A stretch of 64,000 nucleotides of DNA from Blastocatellia bacterium UBA7656 (lineage in GTDB: Bacteria; Acidobacteriota; Blastocatellia; UBA7656): assembly GCA_002483445.1 (NCBI GenBank), contig DLHY01000166.1:50422-114421 (forward strand), written 5' to 3'. Below the pieces are notes generated by a model. The model was not told the origin of the DNA. It searched no databases and was given only the letters and a program-made list of their open reading frames with translations. The position numbers were made by a program, and so were the translations under genes. Numbering within the stretch: position 1 is the first letter of the stretch; the number at the start of each line of letters is the position of its first letter. This document shows, one piece after another, positions 51,187 to 60,312 of this stretch.

Positions 51187-51668
51187 CATCGGAGCGCGAC
51201 CTGAGCGGAACTGAGCGCGGAATCGATATCGCGCGCGGCCAGTCGGCGCGGAGAGTAACGGACTTCAAGCCCCTTGTTTTTCGCCTGAATCTGACCGTTG
51301 GGGCCGAGAGTCAGGAGCGCGCTGTTAGTCATACCTCTGTAAGCGCCGTTGATCGCAAGAACCCACACTCCTTCCTGCGGCCACTGCCGACGGATCGCAT
51401 AGACGCCTGCGCCTCTGTGAGCAAGCTCAAGTTTGATCGAGCGTCGCTCGCCTCGCACTATCCCTTCGGCGGTTGCCACCATCTCGGCGTCGTCGGGAAC
51501 CTGACAGCCGAAAGTTCTTACAATCAGGACTGCTCCCTGCGTTTCCTTCGAATCAGGAGTTTCGACTCGCAGTTGAAAGCCTCCGGCCATAGACACGGTC
51601 GCTGCCGTGAGGCTGGCAAGAATGCTCATCCAGAATGGCGAATATTTTCTGATCGGTCGTCCGGACAT
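51186..51668 (-). CDS. Secreted hypothetical protein
   Basis: 160 residues with a signal peptide (about 1-28, SMA-GG). The mature part is beta-rich: FQLRVETPDSKETQGAVLIV, IKLELAHRGAGVYAIRRQWP and GVWVLAINGAYRGMTNSALL. A Cys is at FGCQVPDDAEMV. I do not recognise a family. Confidence 0.65.
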   Translation of the reverse strand: MSGRPIRKYSPFWMSILASLTAATVSMAGGFQLRVETPDSKETQGAVLIVRTFGCQVPDDAEMVATAEGIVRGERRSIKLELAHRGAGVYAIRRQWPQEGVWVLAINGAYRGMTNSALLTLGPNGQIQAKNKGLEVRYSPRRLAARDIDSALSSAQVALR

Positions 51669-51910
51669 AGATATACCTCCTTGAGCGCAAGCGGGCTTGC
51701 GCGCGTTGGTCGTTATTATTTCAGGGCTTGCCCCTGCGGTGTTTGAAAAACTTCGGCTCAGTCCTTGCCGCTATCTGAGCGATTGTTCTCGACTCGGACA
51801 TTAGACGGGCAGGCCGGATTTTTTCTTCACTATTTTTTCGTCTCATTTTTTTCTTCTCGCATGAAAAAAGCCGGGCGTGATAGTCTGCGCCTGTTTGGGG
51901 AGGAAAGAGC

Positions 51911-52933
51911 ATGAGCGCACTTCGGGAATTCGCCGAAAGATGGGGCCGTCGCATTGTGACGGTTCCGCTTTATCTCGCTCTTTGCGCGCTCGTCGTCTGC
52001 TCGCTGCCGCTCACTCTTTTGATCGCCGCTACGCTCGACCTTGCGCGAGGAAAGAGATGGCCGCTCGTCCGCGCGATTTCGTTCGTCGCCCTTTATCTCT
52101 GCTGCGAATCGGCGGGGATAATCGCGAGTTTTTTTATCTGGCTCGCCTGTTTGGGAGCCGGTCGAGAGCGATTCCTGCGGCAAAACTTCAATCTTCAACG
52201 ATGGTGGGCGGGTTCGCTCTACAAAGGCGCGCGCCGCTTGTTCGACCTTCGCATCCTCGATGAAGGAGCCGAAGTTGCGGGCGGCGGGCCTCTGCTTATC
52301 TTTCTTCGTCACGCAAGTCTGGCCGACACGCTCTTTCCGGCTGTGTTCATCTCGAATGCGCACGGCATTCGTTTGAAGTATGCGCTCAAGCGCGAACTGC
52401 TCTGGGATCCGTGCATCGATATTGTCGGGAATCGACTTGAAAATCGTTTCCTTCGCCGCGGGCCGGGAGACGCCGAGCGAGTCGGGGAACTGATGGAAAA
52501 TCTCGCCTCCGATGAAGGCGTGATCATTTATCCTGAAGGCACGCGCTTTCGAGAGGCGAAGCGTGAGCGCATACTTGAAAAGCTTTCGCAAACGCTCGAC
52601 GCGGATTTATTCGAGAAGGCAAAAGCATTTCGCAACGTGTTGCCTCCGAGACCGGGCGGGCCTCTGGCATTGCTTGAAAAAAACGAAGGGGCCGATATCA
52701 TCTTTTGCGCGCACACAGGACTGGAGAGCGTCGTCGATCTGAGAGACATTCTGCGCGGCACGCTCATCTCTCGCGCGATTCGCGTCCGCTTCTGGCGAGT
52801 GGAGTTCGAAGCGATACCGAAAGGTCGCGATAAACAGTTGCGCTGGCTCTATGACGAGTGGGCGAAAGTAGACCTCTGGATTGGCGAGCAGAAAGCAAGT
52901 TTGATAGAAGATAGGCAGCACGCAGTGAGATAA
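51911..52933 (+). CDS. PlsC-like 1-acylglycerol-3-phosphate acyltransferase
   Basis: 340 residues. Two N-terminal membrane helices (LYLALCALVVCSLPLTLLIA; IIASFFIWLACLGAG) are followed by the acyltransferase domain: FLRHASLADTLFP (HX4D), LKYALKRELLWDP, IDIVGNRLENRF and IIYPEGTRFREAKRE (EGTR). It would acylate a lysophospholipid or related acceptor at the inner membrane. GAGGAAAGAGC precedes the ATG. Confidence 0.88.
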   Translation: MSALREFAERWGRRIVTVPLYLALCALVVCSLPLTLLIAATLDLARGKRWPLVRAISFVALYLCCESAGIIASFFIWLACLGAGRERFLRQNFNLQRWWAGSLYKGARRLFDLRILDEGAEVAGGGPLLIFLRHASLADTLFPAVFISNAHGIRLKYALKRELLWDPCIDIVGNRLENRFLRRGPGDAERVGELMENLASDEGVIIYPEGTRFREAKRERILEKLSQTLDADLFEKAKAFRNVLPPRPGGPLALLEKNEGADIIFCAHTGLESVVDLRDILRGTLISRAIRVRFWRVEFEAIPKGRDKQLRWLYDEWAKVDLWIGEQKASLIEDRQHAVR

Positions 52934-52955
52934 TTTTTCATGGAGTTTTGATGTA

Positions 52956-53020
52956 GCGCGACCTGGCAGGTCGCGCGCGGAAAGTACGACGATAGTGGAA
53001 CACGCAGGCTGGCAGCCTGC
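52956..53020. repeat. CTG(S)CAG palindrome pair
   Basis: Two perfect palindromes: 52956-52976 (arms GCGCGACCTG and CAGGTCGCGC) and 53004-53020 (arms GCAGGCTG and CAGCCTGC). The linking CGCGCGGAAAGTA matches, on the other strand, the direct repeat at 30471-30576. They lie between two forward genes. Confidence 0.65.
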
Positions 53021-53046
53021 TATACCTCGTCTGAGGAGAAATAGCA

Positions 53047-53841
53047 TTGGATCAGACACCGACTTTGATGATAGTGACGGCGGTCGCGGTAGCGGCATCG
53101 ATGATTTTGATGTGGGCATTGAGTCTCGCGCTCAGGGACGCCAGCATCGTCGATATTTTCTGGGGCGCGGGATTCGTCATCATCGCTTTGGTGAGTTACT
53201 TTTTCACCGAAGGCTTCAGCGGGCGAAAGATTTTGATTCTTGCGCTCGTCGCTGTGTGGGGATTGAGGCTGGCGCTGCACATTTTCTTTCGCAATCGAGG
53301 CAAGGGAGAAGATCATCGCTATCAGGCGATGCGGAGGCGGCACGGTTCTCGGTTCTGGATAGTGAGTCTCTACACGGTGTTCGCGTTTCAGGGCGTTTTG
53401 ATGTGGGTCATCTCTTTACCGATTCAGATCGCGCAGGTATCGAAGACGCCTGATCGATTCACTCTGTTTGATTATCTCGGTGTCGCGGTTTGGACTGTCG
53501 GGTTTTTCTTCGAGTCGGTGGGCGACTGGCAACTCAAGCGATTCAAGTCCGATCCGGCGAACAAGGGAAAAGTGATGGATCGAGGGTTGTGGGCCTACAC
53601 CCGTCATCCGAATTATTTCGGAGACGCGACCATTTGGTGGGGTTATTTTCTGATCGCCCTTTCGGCTGATCTCGGGGTGTGGACTCTGGCGAGTCCTTTG
53701 ATTATGACTTTTCTGCTGATGAAAGTTTCGGGCGTGGCATTGCTCGAAAAATCCCTCGCGAAAACAAAGCCTGAATATCAGGACTATGTTCGCCGCACGA
53801 GCGCCTTTTTCCCGTGGTCGCCAAAGAAACGACGGGGGTGA
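53047..53841 (+). CDS. DUF1295 (steroid-reductase-like) membrane protein
   Basis: 264 residues from a TTG with GAGGAG 11 bases upstream. Six to seven hydrophobic helices and the DUF1295 signatures are seen: LRDASIVDIFWGAGFVIIAL, LWGLRL-like VAVWGLRLALHIFFRN, GEDHRYQAMRRRHG, GFFFESVGDWQLKRFK and GLWAYTRHPNYFGDATIWWG. The fold is that of 3-oxo-5-alpha-steroid 4-dehydrogenase and isoprenylcysteine methyltransferases. The substrate is unknown. Confidence 0.9.
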   Translation: MDQTPTLMIVTAVAVAASMILMWALSLALRDASIVDIFWGAGFVIIALVSYFFTEGFSGRKILILALVAVWGLRLALHIFFRNRGKGEDHRYQAMRRRHGSRFWIVSLYTVFAFQGVLMWVISLPIQIAQVSKTPDRFTLFDYLGVAVWTVGFFFESVGDWQLKRFKSDPANKGKVMDRGLWAYTRHPNYFGDATIWWGYFLIALSADLGVWTLASPLIMTFLLMKVSGVALLEKSLAKTKPEYQDYVRRTSAFFPWSPKKRRG

Positions 53842-53853
53842 CGAGTACGCCGA

Positions 53854-54693
53854 TCATTTTATTTTGAACGTCTGATCGTCGACTTTTTCCTGGTGAGATA
53901 TTTCGCTGACCTTCAAAGTCCAGTCGAGCATCGTCGAGCCATTCGAGGTCTGAATGCTGATTCGTTGTTTGTAATAATGCGGAAGCGTGATGCCGTCAAC
54001 CTCGCGGAATTCGTCGAAGTCTTCGCTTAACGTGTAATAGCTCTCCTGAATCCTCGTCGAATCATCCGGGCCGACGCCGATCCTCGCGCCGATCTCGAAT
54101 TTATAAACGGTGTGCACATGTCGGAACGTCTCATCGAAATACAAGGTCACTCGCAGGTCGGGCGATCCTTTGCGCTGGCGATAACGCAGTTCGTGAAGCT
54201 GGCGACCATCGATTTTTTTCAACCCTGTATATTCGAGTTTAGGCTGTTTCTCCTCAAGTCTTAGAAGCGACCATGCGGTCGAAAGCGTTCCGCCGATGAG
54301 TCCTTCCCGCAGAGGGAGGCTTTGCTGATCGAGAAACTGACTGAGGTTGGATCGCTGACCCTGCGGCAGAAACCCTGTAGCAGAGCGTTCGCCGTCAAAG
54401 ACCATCTGTTCAAACGGGTATTCGGTGGTGGGGAAGCGGATGACGTAGATGAATTTCGGCCCGGATGAAATCATCACGCCTTTTCCATCGAGTTGCGCCG
54501 CCGTGCCTATGAGCCGGACGAGTCTGACCGGCCCTGTGAGGGCGCGAGTCTTAAATGACGCGATAGCTTCCTGGCTCCCTATAGTCTTGATGTGATTTGC
54601 AATCAACTCTTCGGCAGTGAGCTTTTTGTTTTGCCCCGTGGCGATCATAGTCAACATAGCGACGAGCGCGGCGGATCGTTTGAAGAAAAGCAT
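53854..54693 (-). CDS. Secreted protein, outer-membrane lipoprotein-sorting-like
   Basis: 279 residues with a signal peptide (about 1-20, ATG-QN). The beta-rich chain has LTAEELIANHIKTIGSQEAI, GVMISSGPKFIYVIRFPTTE, LKKIDGRQLHELRYRQRKGS and DEFREVDGITLPHYYKQRIS. The pattern recalls LolA/LolB-like folds of Acidobacteriota proteins. The exact function is unknown. Confidence 0.7.
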   Translation of the reverse strand: MLFFKRSAALVAMLTMIATGQNKKLTAEELIANHIKTIGSQEAIASFKTRALTGPVRLVRLIGTAAQLDGKGVMISSGPKFIYVIRFPTTEYPFEQMVFDGERSATGFLPQGQRSNLSQFLDQQSLPLREGLIGGTLSTAWSLLRLEEKQPKLEYTGLKKIDGRQLHELRYRQRKGSPDLRVTLYFDETFRHVHTVYKFEIGARIGVGPDDSTRIQESYYTLSEDFDEFREVDGITLPHYYKQRISIQTSNGSTMLDWTLKVSEISHQEKVDDQTFKIK

Positions 54694-54710
54694 TTCATCC
54701 TCCTCCGAAA

Positions 54711-54787
54711 AGTCAGGAGTCAGGAGGTGACAGGTTACAGGTTACAGGCCCGGAAATTTCCCCCCTGTAACCTGTAACCTGTTCCCT
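54711..54787. repeat. Heptamer repeat hairpin (ACAGGTT family)
   Basis: GACAGGTTACAGGTTACAGG (54729-54748) and CCTGTAACCTGTAACCTGT (54764-54782) form a perfect stem of about 19 base pairs. It is just upstream of the 53854-54693 gene and downstream of nothing else. Confidence 0.75.
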
Positions 54788-54989
54788 CTACTGACCGCCG
54801 ACCACTGCGTTCTAATCGGTTGCGGCGGGTTTGTCAACGCCCAGCAGGAAAAATCCCGGTTGTTTATTGTCTCGCTATACGGCTAAACTGATTCGCTTTT
54901 GGTGTGACCTGAGAGCCTCGGTTTTCGTATCAGCCAGCGCCGTATTGACTCAAGTTCTAAAAAACCAATCAGGCGAAAGGATTCTCAAG

Positions 54990-57932
54990 ATGAAAGGAAG
55001 ATTCACCATCCTGCGCGCACTCACTCTATGCGTTATTGCATCACTCGTCGCCAGCCCCCTGGCGCTGGCTCAGGGGCCTCCGCAACAGCAGCCCCAGAGG
55101 CCGCCGGTCAATCAGTCGGATGATCCGCTCCTGAAACCTTTTCGCTGGCGTGCCATCGGCCCGGCCAGCATGGGAGGCCGAATAGATGACCTGGCCGTCG
55201 TCGAAAGCAACCCTTATATCTTCTATATCGGCGCGGCAACGGGCGGCGTGTGGAAGACGACGAACAACGGCACAACCTTCGAGCCGATCTTCGACACCTA
55301 CCCGGTATCATCGATAGGCGATCTGGCCGTCTCTCAGTCCGATCCCAACCAAGTGTGGGTCGGAACGGGAGAGCCTAACAACAGGCAAAGCTCTTCGTTC
55401 GGCGACGGCATATACAAATCCACCGACGCGGGCAAGACTTTCACCAACGTCGGGCTGCGCGACAGTCAAACCATCGCTCGCGTCGTCATCGATCCGAAAG
55501 ACAACAACACTGTCTATGTTGCGGTTCTCGGCCATCTGTTCGGGCCTAACAAGGAGCGCGGCGTCTATAAAACCACAGACGGCGGCAAGACATGGGCTAA
55601 CGTCAAATTCATCGATGAAGACACGGGCTTTACCGACATCGTAATCGATCCGGCAGACAGCAAAATTCTTTATGCGGCTTCATATCAGCGCCGCCGCACG
55701 CCTTGGGGCTACAATGGCGGCGGGCCGGGCAGCGCGATGTGGAAGACGACCGACGCCGGAAAGACGTGGGCGAAGGTCGAAGGCAACGGATGGCCTGCGG
55801 GCCTGCTGGGTCGCGTAGGTCTTGATGTTTCGCGCTCGAATCCGAATGTCGTCTATGCGCAGATCGAAGTAGGCCCAAGCCCCGGCACGGGAGGCGGCGA
55901 GGAGACTCCTGGCGGAGGGCGAGGTCCAGGCGCACAGGGACAACCCGGTCAGCAGCAGCCCAGTCAACCGCCTGTGGCTGACCCTGCAAGATCGGGCGTG
56001 TGGCGCTCGAACGACAAGGGCAAGACCTGGCAGGTGATGAGCAACAACAACAATCGCCCGATGTACTACTCGCAGATCAGAGTCGATCCGAAAACCGATC
56101 AGATCATTTACACCTGCGGAGCGCCGTTTCATAAATCCACCGACGGCGGCAAAACTTTCAAAGTCGTTCAGGGCATCGCTCACTCGGATCATCACGCCGT
56201 CTGGATCAATCCGGCAAACAACAACCATCTCGTCATAGGCAACGACGGCGGGCTTGATATCAGTTACGATCAGGGCGATACGTGGGAGTTCGTCAACACC
56301 ATGGCGATGGCGCAGTTTTATGCCATCGGCGTCGATATGCGCAAGCCTTATTATGTCTACGGAGGATTGCAGGACAACGGAAGCTGGGGCGGGCCGTCTC
56401 AGACTCGAAATCCGGCGGGCATAACAAACGCTGACTGGTTCCGCGTGGGCGGAGGCGACGGCTTCTATACACAGATCGATCCGACGGATCACAACACGGT
56501 TTACGTCGAATCGCAGGGCGGCGCGGTTCAGCGACTCGATCTGAGAACCGGTCGCAGCGTTTCGATACGCCCGCGAGCGGCCCGCGCTCGACCTCAACCT
56601 AATCCGCAGGCGAATCCGCAGAACCCGGATCAGGGAGGAGGGCGGCAGGCTCAACAGCTACAGGCGAATCCGCAGGCATTCTTAGGGCCGCAGACTTCCA
56701 ACATAGTTCCTGAACCTCCTCCAGGCGAGCAGTATCGCTTCAACTGGAACATGCCCATCCACATCTCGCCGCATAATCCGCGAACCATCTATGTCGCGGC
56801 GAACAAGTTCTTCAAATCCGTAGACCGGGGCGATACCTGGACAGCAAGCCCTGATCTGACCAAACAAATCGACCGCAACAAGCTGCCGATCATGGGCGTT
56901 GCGGGAGACAAACCCATGGCGTCGAAGCACGATGGCACGGGCAACTACGGCAACATCACGACCCTTGCCGAATCGCCCGCGCTTCCCGGCCTGTTGTGGG
57001 TCGGAACCGATGACGGCAATGTTCAGGTGAGCCGCGACGGGGGGGCTACGTGGACGAACGTGGCGAAGAATATCACGGGCATTCCTGACACGCATCAGGT
57101 CTCGCGCGTCGCGCCATCGCGCTTCGACGCCGCGACCTGCTATGTGACTATCGATGGCCATCGCTCGAACGATCACAAGCCTTATGTCTTCGTCACCCGC
57201 GACTATGGCGCGACGTGGAAATCTATCGCCAGCAATCTGCCCATGGGCAACGTCAACGTCATCTGCGAAGACACGAAGAACAAAAATCTGCTTTATCTGG
57301 GAACCGAGTATGCTCTGTATGTTTCGCTCGACGGCGGAATGATGTGGAAGCGATTTATGACCGGGCTTCCGACCGTGCGAATAGATGACATACTGGTGCA
57401 TCCGCGCGACAACGATCTGGTAGTCGGCACGCACGGGCGCGGCATTTACATACTCGACGACATCACGCCTCTTCAACAGCTTTCTGAAAAGGTGATGAGC
57501 GCCGATGCGCATCTCTTCGACGCGCGGGCGGGAGTGCAGTGGCTTCAGGACGCAACATTGAGCCGCTACATCGGCGGAGCCAAACATTTCCGCGCACAGA
57601 ATCCGCCTCCCGGCACAGCGATCAGTTATTACCTGAAATCGGCTGTGACGGATGATGTAAAAATCGCCATCTCGGACGTGACGGGAAAAGTCATCCGCAC
57701 AATGGACGGAACTAAGGACGCGGGGATCAATCGCGTGCAGTGGAACCTCCGTGGCGATCCGCCCCCGCGACCTGCTGGCGGCGGCGGCAGAGGAGGAGGC
57801 GGCGGCGGATTCGGGCAAGGCGGATTCGGCGCTCCCCCGCTCGATCCGGGAACTTATCTGGTCAAGCTGACGGTCGGCGCCAAGGAGTTCACCACGAAAG
57901 TCGAAGTCGAAGCCGACACCTATATGAAGTGA
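54990..57932 (+). CDS. Secreted BNR/Vps10-like propeller protein
   Basis: 980 residues from the ATG at 54990, which has AAAGGA upstream; a long upstream frame from 54831 lacks signal-peptide sense. The signal peptide ends ALA-QG (about 28). The mature chain has many Asp-box repeats (KSTDAGKTFTNVGL, KTTDGGKTWANVKF, KTTDAGKTWAKVEG, SRDGGATWTNVAKN) making two propellers, like sortilin/Vps10 and xyloglucanase-type proteins. Gly/Pro/Gln-rich linkers lie at about 290-330 and 530-570 and near the C-terminus (GGGGRGGGGGGFGQGG). It is likely a surface glycan- or peptide-binding protein; no catalytic site is visible. Confidence 0.88.
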   Translation: MKGRFTILRALTLCVIASLVASPLALAQGPPQQQPQRPPVNQSDDPLLKPFRWRAIGPASMGGRIDDLAVVESNPYIFYIGAATGGVWKTTNNGTTFEPIFDTYPVSSIGDLAVSQSDPNQVWVGTGEPNNRQSSSFGDGIYKSTDAGKTFTNVGLRDSQTIARVVIDPKDNNTVYVAVLGHLFGPNKERGVYKTTDGGKTWANVKFIDEDTGFTDIVIDPADSKILYAASYQRRRTPWGYNGGGPGSAMWKTTDAGKTWAKVEGNGWPAGLLGRVGLDVSRSNPNVVYAQIEVGPSPGTGGGEETPGGGRGPGAQGQPGQQQPSQPPVADPARSGVWRSNDKGKTWQVMSNNNNRPMYYSQIRVDPKTDQIIYTCGAPFHKSTDGGKTFKVVQGIAHSDHHAVWINPANNNHLVIGNDGGLDISYDQGDTWEFVNTMAMAQFYAIGVDMRKPYYVYGGLQDNGSWGGPSQTRNPAGITNADWFRVGGGDGFYTQIDPTDHNTVYVESQGGAVQRLDLRTGRSVSIRPRAARARPQPNPQANPQNPDQGGGRQAQQLQANPQAFLGPQTSNIVPEPPPGEQYRFNWNMPIHISPHNPRTIYVAANKFFKSVDRGDTWTASPDLTKQIDRNKLPIMGVAGDKPMASKHDGTGNYGNITTLAESPALPGLLWVGTDDGNVQVSRDGGATWTNVAKNITGIPDTHQVSRVAPSRFDAATCYVTIDGHRSNDHKPYVFVTRDYGATWKSIASNLPMGNVNVICEDTKNKNLLYLGTEYALYVSLDGGMMWKRFMTGLPTVRIDDILVHPRDNDLVVGTHGRGIYILDDITPLQQLSEKVMSADAHLFDARAGVQWLQDATLSRYIGGAKHFRAQNPPPGTAISYYLKSAVTDDVKIAISDVTGKVIRTMDGTKDAGINRVQWNLRGDPPPRPAGGGGRGGGGGGFGQGGFGAPPLDPGTYLVKLTVGAKEFTTKVEVEADTYMK

Positions 57933-58130
57933 TGAGTGGTAATTACTCAGCCGCGTTGTTGGCAAGGTTGATTCTCCTCGTCGCGCGAGTGACGGTTGAA
58001 CCTTGTAAACAATATTCAATCGTCGCTCGCGCGACGCGATGAAGGATCATTAGCGCAGGCTCTATAGAACGTGCCTCCAATCAACCGTCCCTACAAGACG
58101 AAAGCTGAATCGATCATCCGGTCAATCCGA

Positions 58131-58160
58131 AGGCAGCCCGCGCGGGCTGCCTTTCTTTTT
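58131..58160 (+). terminator. Rho-independent terminator
   Basis: AAGGCAGCCCG and CGGGCTGCCTT pair around CG, followed by TCTTTTT. It ends the 54990-57932 transcript, about 34 bases before the LytS-like gene. Confidence 0.85.
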
Positions 58161-58193
58161 AATGGCGGCTGTCGTGATGTAAACTGAAAACCG

Positions 58194-59282
58194 ATGGCCG
58201 ATCTGAGCATAAAAATCACGCGAAGACGACTGCCGAAATGGGCGCTCATCATAATCTGCTGGACGCTGTTCGGATTATTTTTCGCCTCTCAGGGCTATCT
58301 CGCTCAGGCGCGCTTCGGCCAGCGTATCGAATGGATGCGCACGCTCGCTGTATGGCTGATGTGCGCTTATTCGTGGGCGTCAGTCACTCCATTCATATTA
58401 TGGCTCGCGCGTCGCTTTCCTCTTGAGCGCCGCAGTTGGCTTCGCTCGCTCGCGATTCATCTCGCGTCGAGCGCGTTCTTTTCCGTCTTCGCGCTCATCA
58501 TCTTTATTTTTCTGAGAGGCATCATACTCGCCGACGACACGAGACCGCCTCTCGTCGAATCTCTCCGCTCGCTGGCGATGGCGGAGTTTCACGCTGGTCT
58601 TTTGATCTATTTTTCGATAGTCGGCATAGATCACGCGCTCGATTACTATCGCCGTTATCGCGACCGCGAGCTTCGAGCCTCTCAGCTTGAGACGCGACTC
58701 ATTCAGGCGCAACTCGACGCTTTGAAGATGCAGCTTCATCCGCATTTTCTCTTCAACACCTTGAACAGTGTCTCCGTCCTTATGCGATGCGACGTGGAAG
58801 CCGCAGACCGAATGCTGGTCGGATTGAGCAATCTGCTGAGAGTCGCGCTTGCTTCGAAGACCACGCACGAAACACCGCTTCGTCAGGAGTTGGATTTTCT
58901 CGAAAAATATCTTGAGATAGAACAGACTCGTTTCTGCGACCGTCTCAGGGTGAGGATGAGAATCGACCGCGAGGTGATCGAGGCGATGGTGCCGCATCTG
59001 ATTTTTCAACCTTTGGTCGAAAACGCTATTCGTCATGGAATTCGTGACCGCGAGTCGGGAGGACTCGTCGAAATTCGAGCCAAGCGGCGAGGCGATAAAG
59101 TTCATCTCGAAGTGCGCGACGACGGCCCAGGGATAGAAGAAACTTTTTTCGAAGGCGTGGGACTTTCCAACACGAGGGCGCGGCTGGAATATCTCTACGG
59201 CGCAGATGGAAAACTCGAACTGAATAATGACTGCGAGGGCGGACTCCTGGTCAGCGCGCAGATTCCATTTCGCGTGAGTTGA
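58194..59282 (+). CDS. LytS/YehU-family sensor histidine kinase
   Basis: 362 residues. Four hydrophobic segments in the first 150 residues (ALIIICWTLFGLFFASQGYL; LAVWLMCAYSWASVTPFILW; FFSVFALIIFIFLRGIIL; FHAGLLIYFSIVGI) are followed by a coiled coil. The His_kinase domain reads LKMQLHPHFLFNTLNSVSVL (phospho-His 184). The ATPase region reads LIFQPLVENAIRHGI and VRDDGPGIEETFFEGVGLSN. It would phosphorylate the response regulator encoded at 59419. The two genes are separated by a REP element. Confidence 0.93.
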   Translation: MADLSIKITRRRLPKWALIIICWTLFGLFFASQGYLAQARFGQRIEWMRTLAVWLMCAYSWASVTPFILWLARRFPLERRSWLRSLAIHLASSAFFSVFALIIFIFLRGIILADDTRPPLVESLRSLAMAEFHAGLLIYFSIVGIDHALDYYRRYRDRELRASQLETRLIQAQLDALKMQLHPHFLFNTLNSVSVLMRCDVEAADRMLVGLSNLLRVALASKTTHETPLRQELDFLEKYLEIEQTRFCDRLRVRMRIDREVIEAMVPHLIFQPLVENAIRHGIRDRESGGLVEIRAKRRGDKVHLEVRDDGPGIEETFFEGVGLSNTRARLEYLYGADGKLELNNDCEGGLLVSAQIPFRVS

Positions 59283-59328
59283 GCTATAGATTTAAAGAAA
59301 ATGATTTTCTAAAAAAAAAGGAAGCGGT

Positions 59329-59398
59329 GTTTAGAGTACCGCCTTTAGGCGGAAGACTGTGAGTTTCGCGCCTGCCGACTAAAGTCGGTACTCTGAAC
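59329..59398. repeat. 70-bp REP element, copy 3
   Basis: The arms GTTTAGAGTACCG and CGGTACTCTGAAC (one mismatch) enclose CCGCCTTTAGGCGG and CCGACTAAAGTCGG. Same length and layout as the two copies beside the RAYT gene, but with no transposase here. It lies between the LytS and LytTR genes. Confidence 0.85.
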
Positions 59399-59418
59399 TT
59401 CTTTTTCTTAACCTCTAT

Positions 59419-60189
59419 ATGGAAAGAATTCGAGTGTTGATAGCCGATGACGAGCCGCTTGCGCGCAAGGGCGTGAGGATGCGTCTCGACGCGGAGGCGG
59501 ATTTTGAAATAGTCGGCGAATGCTCCAACGGGCGCAAGGCCGTCGAGGCAATCGAACGGCTCGCGCCCGATCTCGTCTTTCTCGATATCGAAATGCCGCG
59601 CCTCGGCGGATTCTCGGTAATAGAAACTATCGGAGCGAATCGAATGCCTGCTGTCATTTTCGTGACCGCTTACGACGAACACGCGCTCAGGGCGTTCGAG
59701 GTTCACGCGCTCGATTATCTGCTCAAGCCAATCGATGGCGCGAGGTTTCGTGAAGCGATTGAAAGAGCCAGGAATCGAATACGCAATCGCGACCTTGAAT
59801 CGATAAACCGGAAACTGAGCGACCTGATCCAGGACATCAAAAAAGAAAAGAAGTATCTCGAACGACTGGCCATCAAATCGGGCGAGCGAGTCCTGCTCCT
59901 CGGCGTTGATGAAATCGATTGGATAGAAGCCGCCGACAACTACGCGCGAATTCATGCCGGAAAGCAATCGCACCTGCTTCACGCCACGATGAACTCTCTC
60001 GAAAGCAAACTCGACCCCGCGAGATTCCTGCGCGTGCATCGCTCGGCGATAGTCAACATCCTGAGCATCCGCGAGCTTCATCCTCTATTTCACGGCGAAT
60101 ATCGTCTCTCTCTCAAAAACGGCGCTGAGATCACATCAGGCCGCAGCTATCGAAATCGCTTGCAGCAGATTTTGAAGAACTCATTCTGA
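59419..60189 (+). CDS. LytTR-family response regulator
   Basis: 256 residues. Receiver (about 1-120): VLIADDEPLARKGVRMRL, DLVFLDIEMPRLGGFSVIET (phospho-Asp56), VIFVTAYDEHALRAFEVHAL, DYLLKPIDGARF. LytTR DNA-binding domain (about 150-256): LAIKSGERVLLLGVDEIDWI, EAADNYARIHAGKQSHLLHA, FLRVHRSAIVNILSIRELHP, GAEITSGRSYRNRLQQIL. It is the partner of the kinase just upstream. Target genes are not evident. Confidence 0.95.
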   Translation: MERIRVLIADDEPLARKGVRMRLDAEADFEIVGECSNGRKAVEAIERLAPDLVFLDIEMPRLGGFSVIETIGANRMPAVIFVTAYDEHALRAFEVHALDYLLKPIDGARFREAIERARNRIRNRDLESINRKLSDLIQDIKKEKKYLERLAIKSGERVLLLGVDEIDWIEAADNYARIHAGKQSHLLHATMNSLESKLDPARFLRVHRSAIVNILSIRELHPLFHGEYRLSLKNGAEITSGRSYRNRLQQILKNSF

Positions 60190-60312
60190 CGGCGGCTCGC
60201 CCTTCTCTTCAAACAGTCTGCCCGCAAAAGAGAGCCGCTCGCCTCAAATCTGTTTCACTGATCCCGCGCCGCGTTTATCCTGTATAACAGAATCGATCCA
60301 AAGGAGAGCATC

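Noticed and set aside
56682..58019. 445-codon minus-strand frame
   Set aside because: Antisense to the BNR-propeller gene; Arg/His-rich sequence without domain or ribosome site.
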